Positions 23,055 through 34,433 of a DNA stretch of 64,000 bases are shown in pieces. The position numbers and the translations under genes were made by a program. The stretch is from Lasiodiplodia sp. COLG20. Its lineage: Eukaryota > Ascomycota > Dothideomycetes > Botryosphaeriales > Botryosphaeriaceae. Position 1 is the stretch's first letter, and the number at the start of each line of letters is the position of its first letter. The notes below the pieces were generated by a model. It was not told the origin of the DNA. It ran no database searches and saw only the letters and a program-made list of their open reading frames with translations. The stretch spans positions 62,001 to 126,000 of the forward strand of contig VNWV01000021.1 of the NCBI GenBank assembly GCA_009801085.1, read 5' to 3'.

Positions 23055-24861
23055 TCATCTCTTCTTCTCTTCGCCATCTTCTTTGCTGCTGTAGTCGCCA
23101 CATTTGACATGGACGAGAGTCTGCTTGGCAGGACCGCCCTTGTGATTGGCTTCGATGACGAGAGCGGTGAGCTTACCACCCCTAACGCAACCGGAGTCGA
23201 GGCCTTTGCTGTATTGTTTGATCTTGAGACCTGTCTTAGCGTCATGACCGTAGATGATGGTACTGCGCTGGTCCTTGGGCAAGAACTTCATGTAGTAGTT
23301 CCAGTACTGTTTTGAGAAAATAGCTGTTAGCCTGATCCGTGAATAGGAATGATGACGTTGCCGAAAGCTTACCTTCCACCAGGGAGTGCCGTCGCGTTCG
23401 GCGCTCGGGACCTTGGTTTCGAGATCCAGGCTCCGCATGTTCATCACCTGGAACGGGTCTTGTCTCTCGAGGTCAACACCGGGGACGAGGCCTGCATGCG
23501 CCACCAACACCTCGCCCATGCCCTTAATCTGGCCGACCTTCAGAATGACGGGGCACTGCTCAAGCCATTCGATCTGCTTCGCGTCGAACTTCTTCGCGAG
23601 CGCCTTGTCCTTTTTGTTTCCTCCGTTGCGGGCCTCGTCTTCACTGAGCTGCTTGTTGGAGTTCATGTCCTCTTCGGCAACCTTCATCGCCTTGCGGGAG
23701 AGCAGGACGCGATCCTCATGGTTACCGCGCACGCACGACGCGTGGACGTCGCGGGCGAAGTCGACGACACCCTTGGAGTCAGGACCCTTGGCGATGATAT
23801 CGCCGGTAAGGACGAGGTGATCGGCGGCGGGACGGAAGTTGATTTTATTCAGTAGCTCGACCACTGCGAGAAGATGATGTCAGTTACGTTTTGCATACTA
23901 TTTTTAGAAGTTGGGGAAACTTACGCTCAGACTTGCAGCCGTGCACGTCTCCCACCATGATAAGGCGTTGGTTATCGGCGGCAGACGTCGGCAGCAGGCT
24001 AGGATCAAGCGTTTTCACGTGAACCATGTCGGTAAAGGCCGGGCGGGCGTTGGCGCCAAAGTATCCGTATTTCTGCGGGCCAACCAGGGCATTGCTGAGG
24101 CTGTTTTGCTCGGCCCAGTAGGGACCCAGGAACCACTTCCACGAGAAGGCCATGAGGATGGTCGCGAGGACAACGGTGAAGATGGCGCGCTGGATGCGGC
24201 GAGGAATGCGCTGGGCAGCGATCAGGGTCACTAGCGCGGGTGTGTACCAGTTTTGTTTGTCGCGGTAGTAGAAGTCGTCGTCGTCGTCGTCGTCGGCAGT
24301 TGAGCTCTTGCGCCAGTGGTTCGTGACGTTGTCAATCAGTGGACGGTGCTGCTGCCAGTTGCGACTGTCGGTTCGCGCGGTGCGGTGGAGCGGGAGCTCG
24401 TCGTCGCTGGTCGGTTCATACTCCTTGAAGAGGCCATTGGTGCCTGGGGTCGCCATGTATCTGTAGTCGGCTTTGCGGTAGGGAGGCGGCGAGTAGGCGG
24501 AAGCGAGGGTTGCGGACGAGGAGCTGCTGCAGAGCGAGGGACGGCGAGAAGGCTGGGTCGACGGTTGCGGGTGAAACGGACTTTTACAGGAACGGTAGCG
24601 CGAGGGCGGGTGACGCGTGGTGGGTCGGTTGGAGTTGGAGGATGCTTCCTCGTCGGATGAGCGTGCCGGCGGCGCAGCAACGAGCGAATGATTGCGCAGC
24701 AGGGTCGGGGGTGTACTGATGGCGGGCGCAGGGTGACTTCTTGGCTGGAGATCCGGGGTCGAGGACGGACGACACAGACGGTCGGGGCTGGTGCGCTCTC
24801 GACGGCGCTCGGTGAAGCTGTCGTCACCCTCTTCAGGCGTGCGACTCCTTCTGGAAGCCAT
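23055..24861 (-). CDS. Ppn2-like membrane-anchored metallophosphatase (putative vacuolar endopolyphosphatase)
   Basis: Calcineurin-like phosphoesterase resembling yeast Ppn2, a vacuolar zinc-dependent endopolyphosphatase; the assignment is by architecture. Exons 24861-23925, 23863-23373 and 23306-23055 give 559 residues. The N-terminal ~215 residues are cytosolic-type and disordered, with an eight-Asp run from a CTG/GTC-type microsatellite. A single hydrophobic segment at about 220-245 (AIFTVVLATILMAFSWKWFL) suggests a type II membrane protein with the enzyme in the lumen. Metal-binding motifs are GDVHGC (near 304), LTGDIIAKGPDS, GNHEDRVL, AHAGLVPG and IYGHDAKTG, the order expected for this fold. 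Start: the first ATG in frame is 24861. Intron 2 is 66 nt and open in frame, so retention would insert 22 residues. An ApaH-like diadenosine hydrolase is the alternative activity. Confidence 0.8.
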
Positions 24862-25261
24862 GGCGCACGGAGGTCGCAGGGCAACGACGCTGTCGGGCCT
24901 TTCCAGAACGGGCAAGCGCGGCCTGCGAGGGGAGATGCAGATCGGCCAAGGTGGAGTACCCACCACGCTGCCGGCGCCTAACGATGGTGTTTGGGCAGCG
25001 CGGCGAGGTGTGGTTTGGCTTTGTACGCGGGGCGCGTAGCGTGCTCTACTAGCAGAGCCGCGTTCGTCGCTGGCGGGCGGCTTGGAGCAGCAAGGGCCGC
25101 CCCCATTCCATGAAGCCACGCCAAGCCCTAGAAAGTTGTCGGGCCACTGACAGCGCCCACCCGGCCCCGTGCCTGACGGCTACTCAGGCCCAACCCGCGC
25201 ACGCAGCACTTATCTTTCTCGCGTTCCGCTCTTCCCCTCCGCCTGGGTGCTGGTTCTAGAC
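24862..25261. promoter_or_regulatory. Divergent promoter, metallophosphatase / Ras-like GTPase
   Basis: 400 GC-rich bases between two outward-facing starts. The metallophosphatase frame runs open upstream of its first ATG but has no earlier ATG, so I treat this stretch as non-coding. Confidence 0.5.
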
Positions 25262-26107
25262 ATGGAGTCGCCCCGCCCCCCGCACAGCCTTTCCAAGATG
25301 AAGAGCAAACACAGCGCTGGCTCCACCGTCTCCAGCATCCGCAGTCTCTCGTCGCGCGACGGCCAGCTGAGCATTGAGAGCGTTTCGTCGCCCTCGTCGC
25401 AGCCGCACTCGTCGAGCGCGCCCCTTGACAATGGCGCACCCGCCAACCCCAACCGCATGCGCGACAACTTCAAGATCACCGTCATGGGCTCCAAGGGTGT
25501 CGGCAAGTCGGAGCTCGTCAGAAAGGTACTGCCCTGCTCCACCTCGCCCATGCCCCTCCATCGGCTGACCCCTGTCCAATAGTATGCCTACGGACATACG
25601 CATTTCCGTTTCAGTCCGGGCGACCGCATCAGCGGTTCCAAGCTCGTCAAGCTCAGCAATGGCGACGATTACATGCTGTCCGTCAACGACACCTTCTCCG
25701 TCCACATGGACACGCCAATTGCCGCCCACCAGATCGGCCAGGCCGATGGCGTCATGCTTGTCTTTGCACCCACCTCGCGCGAGAGCATCGATACCGTCAT
25801 CAACGTCTTCAACTTCATTGCCTCCCAGTTCCGCGACGCCAAGGGCCGCAAGACGCTGCCCGTCGTCTTCGTCGCCAACAAAATCGACCTGGAGCTGCCC
25901 GACGAACAATTCGCTAATCTGCAGCGCGGCGCCAATTTCGCCAAAGAGCGCGGTATTCCGTACTTCGAGACGTCGGCACTGACCGAGAAGGGCATTGACG
26001 ATGCGTTCAGGGGCGTTGCCGAACGCATCGTCGCGGCGAAAAAGGAGAAGCAGAAGGAGCCGGACGATCTGTTCACCAAGTTGAAGCGCAAACTGCAGGG
26101 CAAGTGA
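25262..26107 (+). CDS. Ras-like small GTPase with degenerate G3 and no lipidation motif
   Basis: Exons 25262-25525 and 25583-26107 give 262 residues. A Ser-rich N-terminal extension of about 68 residues precedes the G domain. G1 (P-loop) is intact: VMGSKGVGKSELVRK. G4 is NKIDLELP and G5 is FETSALTEKG, both typical of Ras. The G3 position, normally DTAGQ, reads NDTFSVHMDTP, so the Gly and the catalytic Gln are absent. Strand and helix order (ADGVMLVFAPTSRESIDTV) otherwise follow Ras. The C-terminus KLKRKLQGK is basic but has no CAAX cysteine, so prenylation is not expected; membrane association could be electrostatic. It may bind GTP with weak or no hydrolysis, which is inference. The intron falls right after the P-loop helix. 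Confidence 0.78.
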
Positions 26108-27007
26108 TCTGACTGCCCACCTCACCGTGCCGGCACTGTCTGTGGGATGTCCTTCCCCTCAGCCCCACGGGACTTGGTCCGGCAGGATCTTCCGTATCTC
26201 CTTGTCTGTCTATCTTTCCTATGTTTCGTTATTGTCTTCGTCTGCAAGCGTTGAGCGTTGATACCCCAACTTGGCAGACGCAAATGTTTTCCAGCAGGAT
26301 CTCGCGAATACCAGGCTGCCGCTCCGTCGTCACCTGAGAACACCCCTCTTCACCAGCCAAGACTCTATTTCCGTTGATCACGCATTGCTCTGGCCTCTGA
26401 TCGACACTTATGTAACCATCCTCTTCCGGAAAAACATACGTGGATCCATGACAGAATCGGTTGATCCGAGGCTATTCTAAACTCACACGAAAGGAACATG
26501 TATGCTGTGTTAATGAAAGGATGATTCTTGGGAGGGTGCCGGGATTTGCAAGGCCATCGTCAATACTGTTTATCTACCATCAAATAGCTACTTTTTGGAA
26601 GAACCTTACGCCATGGGATAGGAGGAGTATATAGGTATAAATAACGCTGTACAGAAGGGTTAATGTTACGTATATGTACGAGAGGGGAATGGGGAGGCGG
26701 CGAATTGTGGACTCTTTGGAGGTTTTTGTCCTTTCTGTACCTTTTCATTCATTGCTCTTAACTTCATAAAAGAAAATCAAGCTTATGATACCCTCGTTGA
26801 ACAGACAGATCAGAAAAGGAAAGGAAAGCGGCCAATATCCCGGCCTTTAAAGAGCAGTTTTCCAAATATTCCATCACTCAACGCCAAACCCCATCCATAC
26901 ACCAGCCACACGGCGACTGAGCTAGCAGCAACAGCGGAAAAGAAAAAGAAGCATAATATGTAACAGAAAGCAGACAAACATGCCCCATTCCCCGCAATGA
27001 CAACGGT
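26108..27007. other. 3' flank of the Ras-like gene and non-coding spacer
   Basis: About 900 bases with no supportable exon. The first few hundred are probably 3' UTR. Confidence 0.45.
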
Positions 27008-27753
27008 TTAACCTCCGGCGCTCTGCGGGAAAGGATCGTGTTGGCGTCGGTTCGGCGGTGACGGCGCGTGGTGTGGCTGTGGAGGAACCGCAGCCGTGTC
27101 GTTGTGGCTGATCTGCGCACCCGCTAACCCTTGCACCTGCAGCTGTTCGGTGCCTCTCCCCCGCGAGAGCTGGATGACTAAGATCACGTGACCTTCCGAA
27201 TCCGGCAAGGGTTCGTCCAACGGGTTTGAGGAGGGTTGGAGGCGAGCTGCAGGTGCACTTATTGTGATGGAGGTCACATTGCGGAGATCTATTATTCCAG
27301 AACTGTAGTTTATCTGATCGGGTTGGTGGTGCTGATGCCTGTGCCACCAAGAGAACAGCTTTGGGTGTTGGCTCTGGAGGGCTGCTGGTAGACGGTTTTG
27401 GTGTTAAAATCATTGTCGAGGCGGTGATCGGGGATAAGGCTTTAGTATGGTAACTAACCTTTTTAGGATGAAATGTTGTGCTTGAGACTCTCGACAGCCA
27501 ATCTCATTCGCCTCTCCAGCCGACCCTGGTTGACTGGGACCATGTTCGCTGAGTAAGCAAAAGAGGGAAATTGTTGTCGTGCCATCATGCGAACATTAAC
27601 GTGAAAAATCGCGAAATATGGATAGGCCCTTCCGCGGCTCATCCTATACCCCATAGTAGAGGGATTCCACGTTCGACCTCTGGCGCGAAGAATGACAGGG
27701 CTTAGTAACAGGATGACTGCCCATGTGTGGATGGTGTGATTGGTTGAATCCAA
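27008..27753 (-). CDS. Doubtful gene candidate: two coding-like segments
   Basis: Two open segments in minus-strand order look more protein-like than their surroundings. The first (27753-27463) includes a hydrophobic stretch TWAVILLLSPVILRARG and a basic tail GRLERRMRLAVESL. The second, open from about 27380 to 27008, reads FSWWHRHQHHQPDQ, INYSSGIIDLRNVTSITISA and SEGHVILVIQLSRGRG, then a Pro/His-rich end at a stop. No ATG or splice pair joins them convincingly: the strong GTTAGT donor near 27458 comes after an in-frame stop. I recognise no family. It could be a decayed gene, a fast-evolving small gene or chance. Coordinates mark the segments, not a finished model. Confidence 0.2.
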
Positions 27754-30700
27754 CGATATCTGCCGCTTTTAGCAATCGACAGGTATCAGATACACGGAAA
27801 ATAAATACACGCTAGCGGTCGGGTGTAGACCCTCTGAACAACGTGGCATGATCGGGGAGGTCGCACTCTGCGCGGGGCGCAAGGGGGCGGTGCAGATGTT
27901 GTAGCACCAGAAGCGGAGGGCCGGACGCTCGAAGTCCAATCATGTCGTGATTTGTAAGTAGAATGAGGCACATAGCCTATATACGAAGCAGACATTCGTC
28001 ATCGGCTTACCGTGAGGCAGATTTTAGGATTTTCTGTTAACATCATTACTTCAAAAGGCATGGCGCATTCTACGGGCAAATAGGATGAATAGGCACTATC
28101 TCCGTATTAATGACCAGTTTGCATGGTTTATATGCACTTCGTCGTTTTCAAGTGGTCCAGCTAAAACCATTGACGCAATACAGCCTATTGCCGCTTAGAG
28201 CCTTGCAACCAAGTCATCCGCACCCAAACTTTTAAGATGTGAAAATTCAGTTATTTCAACGGCAAGTGCTCCTCAAAGCAGACACAAGTGTGTATATTTT
28301 GCTCACCTGTACGATTAATGTTTCTGGGCCTGTTCATCTGTGAAGCGTAGGCATCATCGGGCTTGTGTATACTGATGTTGCCTGGAGGGCTTAGCTGTCA
28401 GGTTTGTGAACCCTCGCATTCAGGGGCGCTGCGAATCTGGTCCTGATTCTATAAACCCAATCAACCCTCCCACAGATGAGAAAACCCATACAGATCACCA
28501 GTCTATATATTTGAAGGGCGCTTCAGGTTAAAAATGGTCCACGAAAAAGCTTCCTGTCTCTGTTGAGCCTTAGAACAGTTGTTCAATTTGTACTTTGCTT
28601 TAGGAATTAATTACTCGTTTTTCCCAATTACTCACTTGCCAGAGGACAATATGACCGAACCAAAAATCGAATATACTTTAATGCGATACTTTATTCCAAA
28701 CTAAACGACATTAATACGCCTCCCCTGATCTCAATGCCAAGTCAGAGGGGAATTTCCATTTCGCTGTATATATCTAAGAAAGCAATACCATACAAGCAAG
28801 TGAGCCTCGAATCTTAAACCATTCGTGGGGGAGATGATACGAAGCTGGAACCCCGCATGACTGAGTGCGATTCGAATGGAAATATGAGAAATTCTTCCAT
28901 GTGTCCTTGTTCATCCATCCTCCCCGACCAAAACCTGTCCCTTTGATGACCTCTTCCAAAAATTCGTAATACACGTGCTATTGTATAAGCACAATCATCG
29001 AATTCTTCATGAGCGTGCTCCGTCTTGATTTGCAACCTCACTTGCGGTCGTGTGTCGGGGTTTTGCAGATCGGCTGCTGGTCGCGATACCCTCACAGCAT
29101 TGCTAGCGATTGCTACCGGACTTGAGCGGTGTTCTACACCTGCTAGAAGGTTCAAGTCTGGATCCCTGGTGAACTGAAACTATCTTGGGCAGGCAATAAG
29201 GGCGGAGATATTGGTAGGTTGGCCGGGAGGGGTAGAAAGCCAGCGGGGGTAGGTACGCTGTTATTGGTGTGCGCCTAATAACGGCACCTTGCGGTTTTGT
29301 CGTTTGTTTGAATCATCCTTCTTCTGTACTTTGCTCCAGCACGAGAGAAATCGTTGCCTCAATGCTAAATTTAGGGCGCACAAATGCGGTTAGATTAATT
29401 TTTGCGGAGTGGAGGTTGCATGGGGTGGATGCAAATTATTGGCTCACCTTTGCAAGGCGCATTTCGCGGTCGCAACTGCTTTTTGAAGCTGTCCACGGCC
29501 GAGAATACTCTCATTTAAAATGCACCTGGAGGTGTCAAGACCATGGCAAATATTTGGAGAATGAGAACGGATCGGTGCTCTTGTCCATATCGTGCGAGGA
29601 GTATGCGTTCTATATGCTTCAGAGAGATGCAAATATGTAGGAAATGGCGGGCGGCGCAAGGCCGACATAACAGCACCGAGGCGCCCATTCGCCTCCAACT
29701 ACCTGTTGGACCACGCGCCTCGTGTCCAGTTGCTGGAGCGCCCATCTCGCCAGAGCTTACTCTTCGTCTTCAGTTCCCGCGCACACGCTGCCTCTCCATC
29801 ATCCAGCGCATGCGTCTCCTCTTCAATATGCGAGGGGCATAGCTTCTCATAGTTGATTGGGCTTGGTATTAGCGAGGTACACAGTTGGCCTTAGACTATA
29901 GTCGCAGTCTTCAATTTAATTTTCCATGTTCCAGGTTCCGTAGCAGTCGTTATCCTTGATGTACGGCTGAGGAAAATAATGATATTTGATCAGTTCGAGA
30001 TTTTAGCAGAATCAACTCTGGAATCTCAGACTGAAGAAGGCCTTTCAATCCATATTGTTCTCCTGTGAAAACTCATTAGGATGTAAGACGCACTCTTTGG
30101 CAAAACAGCTGCCCTCCGAGGTTTACCAGCAACAAAATCTTGTCACTATCCGCAATGGATGTGTGTAATCCTACAAGTATACTACGTGAGCTATCTCATT
30201 TCCAATGATATATCTCCAGTGGGATTATGGTCACGTTGTTGGCAGGCACGATCGTCGAGGGGGTATTTAGTGCTTTCTTTCGGGTAGCCAATACATCACC
30301 CGTTCACCTCCTCGGCTTCGCGCACCAGCCCAGCCGCATAACGTGTCACATGTAAAAGACGCTCTGAACTGTTTGAATCAAAAGAAGAAGAAAAAAAAAA
30401 AGCAAAAGGAAACAGGGCCAGGCAACGCAATAATTGCCGAAGAAGTCACCATTGGAAGACAAAAAAAAAACTTTTGGAAGGTAGCTGTATTTGTCAGCGC
30501 ATTCACCATGTTCTAGAAAACCATGCGAAATGTTGCAACGGCGGCCGAGCACATTTAGACCGTCCATGAAAACTTAGCGAGCGAAGAGTGAGTGCGTAAA
30601 TGTGTCTGTGTTTGAAATGGGGCTTGCAAGGAGCCTTGAGTGTGCCTCGACACGCCACCTTACAGCCTTCAGCTGCACCTGGCCTCTTTGTGTGACCTAA

Positions 30701-30969
30701 CGAGAGCTTTGACGAGGCCAGAATGGCCAAATCTGCCTTGGACCCGGGCTATACAATGGATCAGCCTAGATTCGTAGCACCCTCTGACTGCTTGAGCTCA
30801 TGCATTATGGCTGACAGGCAGACTGAGGCAGCAGCGAGGCTGAGGGAGGGCAGGCGGCATACAATTGCAACCGGACTGTCTGTCTCTAACACTACCGACC
30901 AGTGAGTCACATATCAACGCGGCGTGAATCCAAGGTTCCTTCCGTACTTGATAGATCTCCATTGTTTCC
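27754..30969. other. Gene-poor stretch
   Basis: About 3.2 kb in which I can support no gene, tRNA or intact transposon. Short open frames exist (for example 28774-29155 minus and 29269-29640 plus) but lack a proper start, splice structure or recognisable domain. Base composition is visibly more AT-rich than in the flanking genes. A-rich runs occur near 30384-30470. Confidence 0.4.
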
Positions 30970-32148
30970 ATGGATCGAACAGCAGATTACGTGCAAGCGC
31001 AAGCTTTGGAGCAGGTGGAGCAAGGCAGCGAGCTACAGGATCTCCGGGTGCCAAGACTGTGGAGGGAATTCGCCGACGGTTATCCGCGTTTCTCAGCCTT
31101 CCTTGTCGACGACCCTGACAAAACCGGTACCATATTTCGCAGATTTGATCGAACTTCAGCACGGAATCTTCTTTACCTTGAAAACGAGTTGAGCTCTCTT
31201 GAAGCTCGACTGGACGGCTTAGAAGACGAATGCTATCTTAACCATTCGACAGCGGTCTATGTTCGTAATTGGACTGCTCTCAACAACGCAGCGGACAGGG
31301 GCGAGATCAAAGCCATTGAAATTCGGAGCCTGGTGATCGTCTTGAGAGAAAAGGTCAGAGAGTACCGTAAGTGCCGTTGCACTTAAATTTCATTTGAACT
31401 AATTACTGACGATTCAACCCAGACGAAGCGCTCATACGATTCAACCAAGTCTTATCTTTGACCTCTCCTGAACGCCGAGCGCTGAAGGCCACCCGAAACG
31501 TGTTTGCCAAAGGCGCGAATTCCACGGCATCACGAGAGAGCATGATTACTGACAGGCTGAGCGAGCATCTAAGTAAGGAGAACGAGCGAGATCTGTGCGC
31601 TCTCAGGAAAGTACCTGAATCGGATCGCCTTACAAGGCTTTTCGAAGGCAAGCTTGCTTTCCTCTTTCGAGTACTCCACCGTGACATTCTTGGGCTGGAA
31701 CCACTGGCTTACGTTTACCCAGGAAAAAATCAACGGCCAATACGTTGACTACGTAAGACACCAAACCGTTGAAAGAGTGGTCAGCGCAATCAGCTCCATC
31801 TTAGCTGCCATCTTTCTGATTGGCGCGGTTCTCGGACTGTACTTCGTAGAATCGCAGAACGCTCGGCTCGGGATGTTGTGTGGGTTGACGATTGCCTTTG
31901 CCGGATCTTTGGCGCTGCTCACGAATGCAAGGCGTCAGGAAGTCTTTGCTGCAACAGCTGCGTAAGTGACACCAGTCCTTCGGTGGCGCTCGTATTGGTT
32001 AACACCTAACAGCTATGCCGCCGTTCTCGTGGTCTTTCTGAGCGGCGATTTTGCTCAGAATACAGGTGCATCAACCGCATCTCCAACTGCACGCGCCGTA
32101 GTTACTGTGACCTCAACCATCTTCACATCTGCCACTGTACGCGGATAA
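30970..32148 (+). CDS. DUF6594 membrane protein
   Basis: Exons 30970-31366, 31423-31670, 31723-31961 and 32013-32148 give 339 residues. The N-terminal half is a soluble helical region carrying the family pattern GYPRFSAFLVDDPDKTGTIF, then RRFDRTSARNLLYLENELSS. The C-terminal part has three hydrophobic segments (SAISSILAAIFLIGAVLGLY, MLCGLTIAFAGSLALL, YAAVLVVFLSG) separated by the family motif LLTNARRQEVFAATAA. DUF6594 proteins are widespread in filamentous ascomycetes and have no established function; the layout suggests a membrane protein with a large cytosolic coiled domain. Intron 2 (52 nt, 31671-31722) is essential: without it the reading frame appears shifted. The gene converges on the methyltransferase gene, with only 120 bp between stops. 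Confidence 0.85.
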
Positions 32149-32268
32149 TTGCGCTTGAGAGAATATGTAGATGGAATATGAGGATATATACACAAACGCT
32201 GGTTCGAGTGGCTAGGATCTGTATTGCCTGGTAAGGGAGTCCTTGAATGCGTTGATAGTGGAACAGTG

Positions 32269-33855
32269 CTACTCTGCGTCCAACGGCTTTTGTGCGTAGA
32301 CAACATACCTAATCTTGTTAGTGACTACTCTATTTTCTCCAATCTGGATGCACTCACATATCATGCTGTGGATGTATGGCCCGGTTCTTGAGCTCCTTTC
32401 TCAGTTCGGCAACATGCACCTCAACTTCTTCCTTCTTCCATCCCCGGAGGCCGGTCAAGATGCGCATGGAGAATCCCTCCAGTCCGTCCGCAAAGTTCGC
32501 AAGGTTGAACAAACCAACTTGTTTCTGTAGCCCAAATCAGCAACCGCGTCCACTGCTTCACAGCAGCAAATTCCAGCCGAACACCCAACTCACCATCGTC
32601 TTATCCTTCGGCCAACTCCCAACCGGAAACGAAAACCGCTCATTATGCACATCCTCAAACCCCGCCTCCCTCACCCAGCCCGCCAGCTTCGCGCCAGGCT
32701 CAGGCTCCACACCCATCGTGCGCATGCCCTCGGTCGTCTCGACGAGGTAGCGGGTGAGGTACGAGTCCTTGGCCAGCGAGCCGTCGGTCGAGTAGACCTG
32801 CATGGTGAAGTCCTGCAGCTCGATCCAGCCGCCGGGCTTGAGGTACTTGAAGCACTTGGCCACCAGCGCCGGCCAGTCGCGCACGGCGCCGAGCAGGTAG
32901 CGCGCGTGGATGAAGTCGAACTTTTGCGTGTATGTCCACTCGTCTTCTATGTCGTCGACTTCGAAGCGCACGTTGGGAGGTACGAAGGGGGGTTGGATGG
33001 GGCTGAGGTCGTTGCCGAGGATCTGGTGGTGGGGGGCCGAAGAGGGTCAGCTGGGGGGGTTGTAGGCGGGTGGGAGGGCGGGTAGATTGAGGGAGTGGGG
33101 TTGTTACTCTTGCGCTCTCGTACTCGTCGCCTGTGGTCGTTCGTTTGTTAGCGTTTGGCATTTGTTTGGTGGCGGAATCGAGGTTTCTTACCCATCTGAA
33201 TTGCCCAGATGCCGGTTCCTGTTTTATTTCGCATGAGACAAGCTCAGTGCATGTTGTGGAAACACCGCCATCGTACCTGTTCCAAGATCCAGAACCTCCT
33301 GCACGTCTTTCTTGATTGGAGCCAGGTGTAGCTTGCCGCCGAGGCGGAGGGTAATCATATGGTGGACAAGGTCTAGTCGGTCGTTTTCGTCCTGCGATGC
33401 ACATATAAGCATACTTGATAGCTGCCGAGTCATGCTACATATGGTGGCTAACCTCGTCATTTGGTGCGAAGTACACTACAAAGGTAGCATTAGTAGCAGA
33501 TGGCAAGAGATGCAGCGAGAGCTCATACTTGTGCTGTCCTTCTTGAAACTGTGGTACCGACGGCCATTTTCGTATTCGTAGTCCGTGATTGAAGAGCTCA
33601 GTGACGACGTGCTCGGCCTGATAGCATTGTAAGACAACCTTTTGCTCTCGCGTGGCAGTGGCAGGGGTATGTGGGGGCGGGAGGGTTGAATTGTGGGGAA
33701 AGGACGCACAGGTCTTCTTCGTATGAAGAATCCGTCTCGTCGGTTACCTGGTCAAAAGGCCAGGTTGTCAGTACCATGTTGCACAAGGAATGACAAGTAC
33801 TTACGTCTTCAGCCTCGATGTGCTGAGGCGCAGGATTCTCGGTCGACTGACACAT
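32269..33855 (-). CDS. LaeA-like class I SAM-dependent methyltransferase
   Basis: Ten exons: 33855-33805, 33747-33710, 33617-33529, 33475-33453, 33391-33277, 33218-33192, 33130-33108, 33022-32594, 32524-32358 and 32308-32269, giving 333 residues. The phases agree at every junction. SAM motif I is assembled across three exons: VQEVLDLGTGTGIWAIQMG, followed by ESARILGNDLSPIQPPFVPP. Further motifs are FEVDDIEDEW, FDFIHARYLLGAV and CFKYLKPGGWIELQDF. The C-terminal KQVGLFNLANFADGLEGFS and MYVVYAQKP match the TAM/LaeA-like family, whose members include regulators of secondary metabolism and many untested paralogues. No biosynthetic cluster lies alongside, so I would not call it LaeA itself. The acidic N-terminus (EDVTDETDSSYEEDLPSTSS) is probably disordered. 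Confidence 0.88.
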
Positions 33856-34433
33856 ATTTGGCTGTCCTGGGAGCCTTTCACGGGTAGAAAGCGGTTTACT
33901 GTTTGGGAAAGGACGGGACGAGAAGGTCGGAAGGAGTGAGACTCGACCCGGGCGGGCGGTCGCCCCAACCTGCTCACTTAAGTAGACAGCTGTGCCGCAT
34001 GCGCTTGGGTCGGCAGGTCCGATGCTGCTGTGGGCCAACGTAACATATCCGACGAAATCCCTGCGTGGATCCTCGGAAACACACCGCAAAAGGGAGTACA
34101 AATACATGGATAGGCTTAATATGGATCGAATCATGTCTCACGACTCGGCAGCTTTTTATATCAACACAGGCGATGGACTCAAAACTTTCTCTTGAATGTG
34201 CGATGTAATGACTGACCAGACAAAAAAAAGGAAAATAAAGGAAAGGTCCCTTGCCTCAAAACAATCTTGACAAATACCGCCCTAGCTTTTTGTTTTCCCT
34301 AAATTTAATGAATCATTCTGGTAAAAGAAAAAGAAAAAAAATCATTGGGTTGATCTCTACACAGTACTTATCATCCCACAACTCGGGTGCTGGCTTGGTT
34401 CAAATATGTATAAAGGAAGGTTTGCCACAGCAC
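33856..34433. other. Spacer upstream of the methyltransferase gene
   Basis: 578 bp holding the methyltransferase promoter and the 3' region of the next minus-strand gene. Two A-rich runs lie near 34220-34340. No coding segment is supported. Confidence 0.45.

Noticed and set aside
24262..24300. GTC trinucleotide run
   Set aside because: It encodes the Asp run of the metallophosphatase N-terminus; an ordinary coding microsatellite.
28774..29155. Minus-strand segment reading YYEFLEEVIKGTGFGRGG and an overlapping frame
   Set aside because: No ATG, no clear splice partner, no family recognised; treated as chance.
29269..29640. 123-codon open frame on the plus strand
   Set aside because: Composition is not protein-like and nothing recognisable is encoded.
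31621..31760. Apparent frameshift in the DUF6594 gene
   Set aside because: A 52-nt intron (31671-31722, GTACTC...CCCAG) joins the two frames exactly in phase and restores a sensible protein.
32195..32225. GGTTCGAGT resembling a tRNA B box
   Set aside because: No matching A box, acceptor stem or cloverleaf could be built around it.
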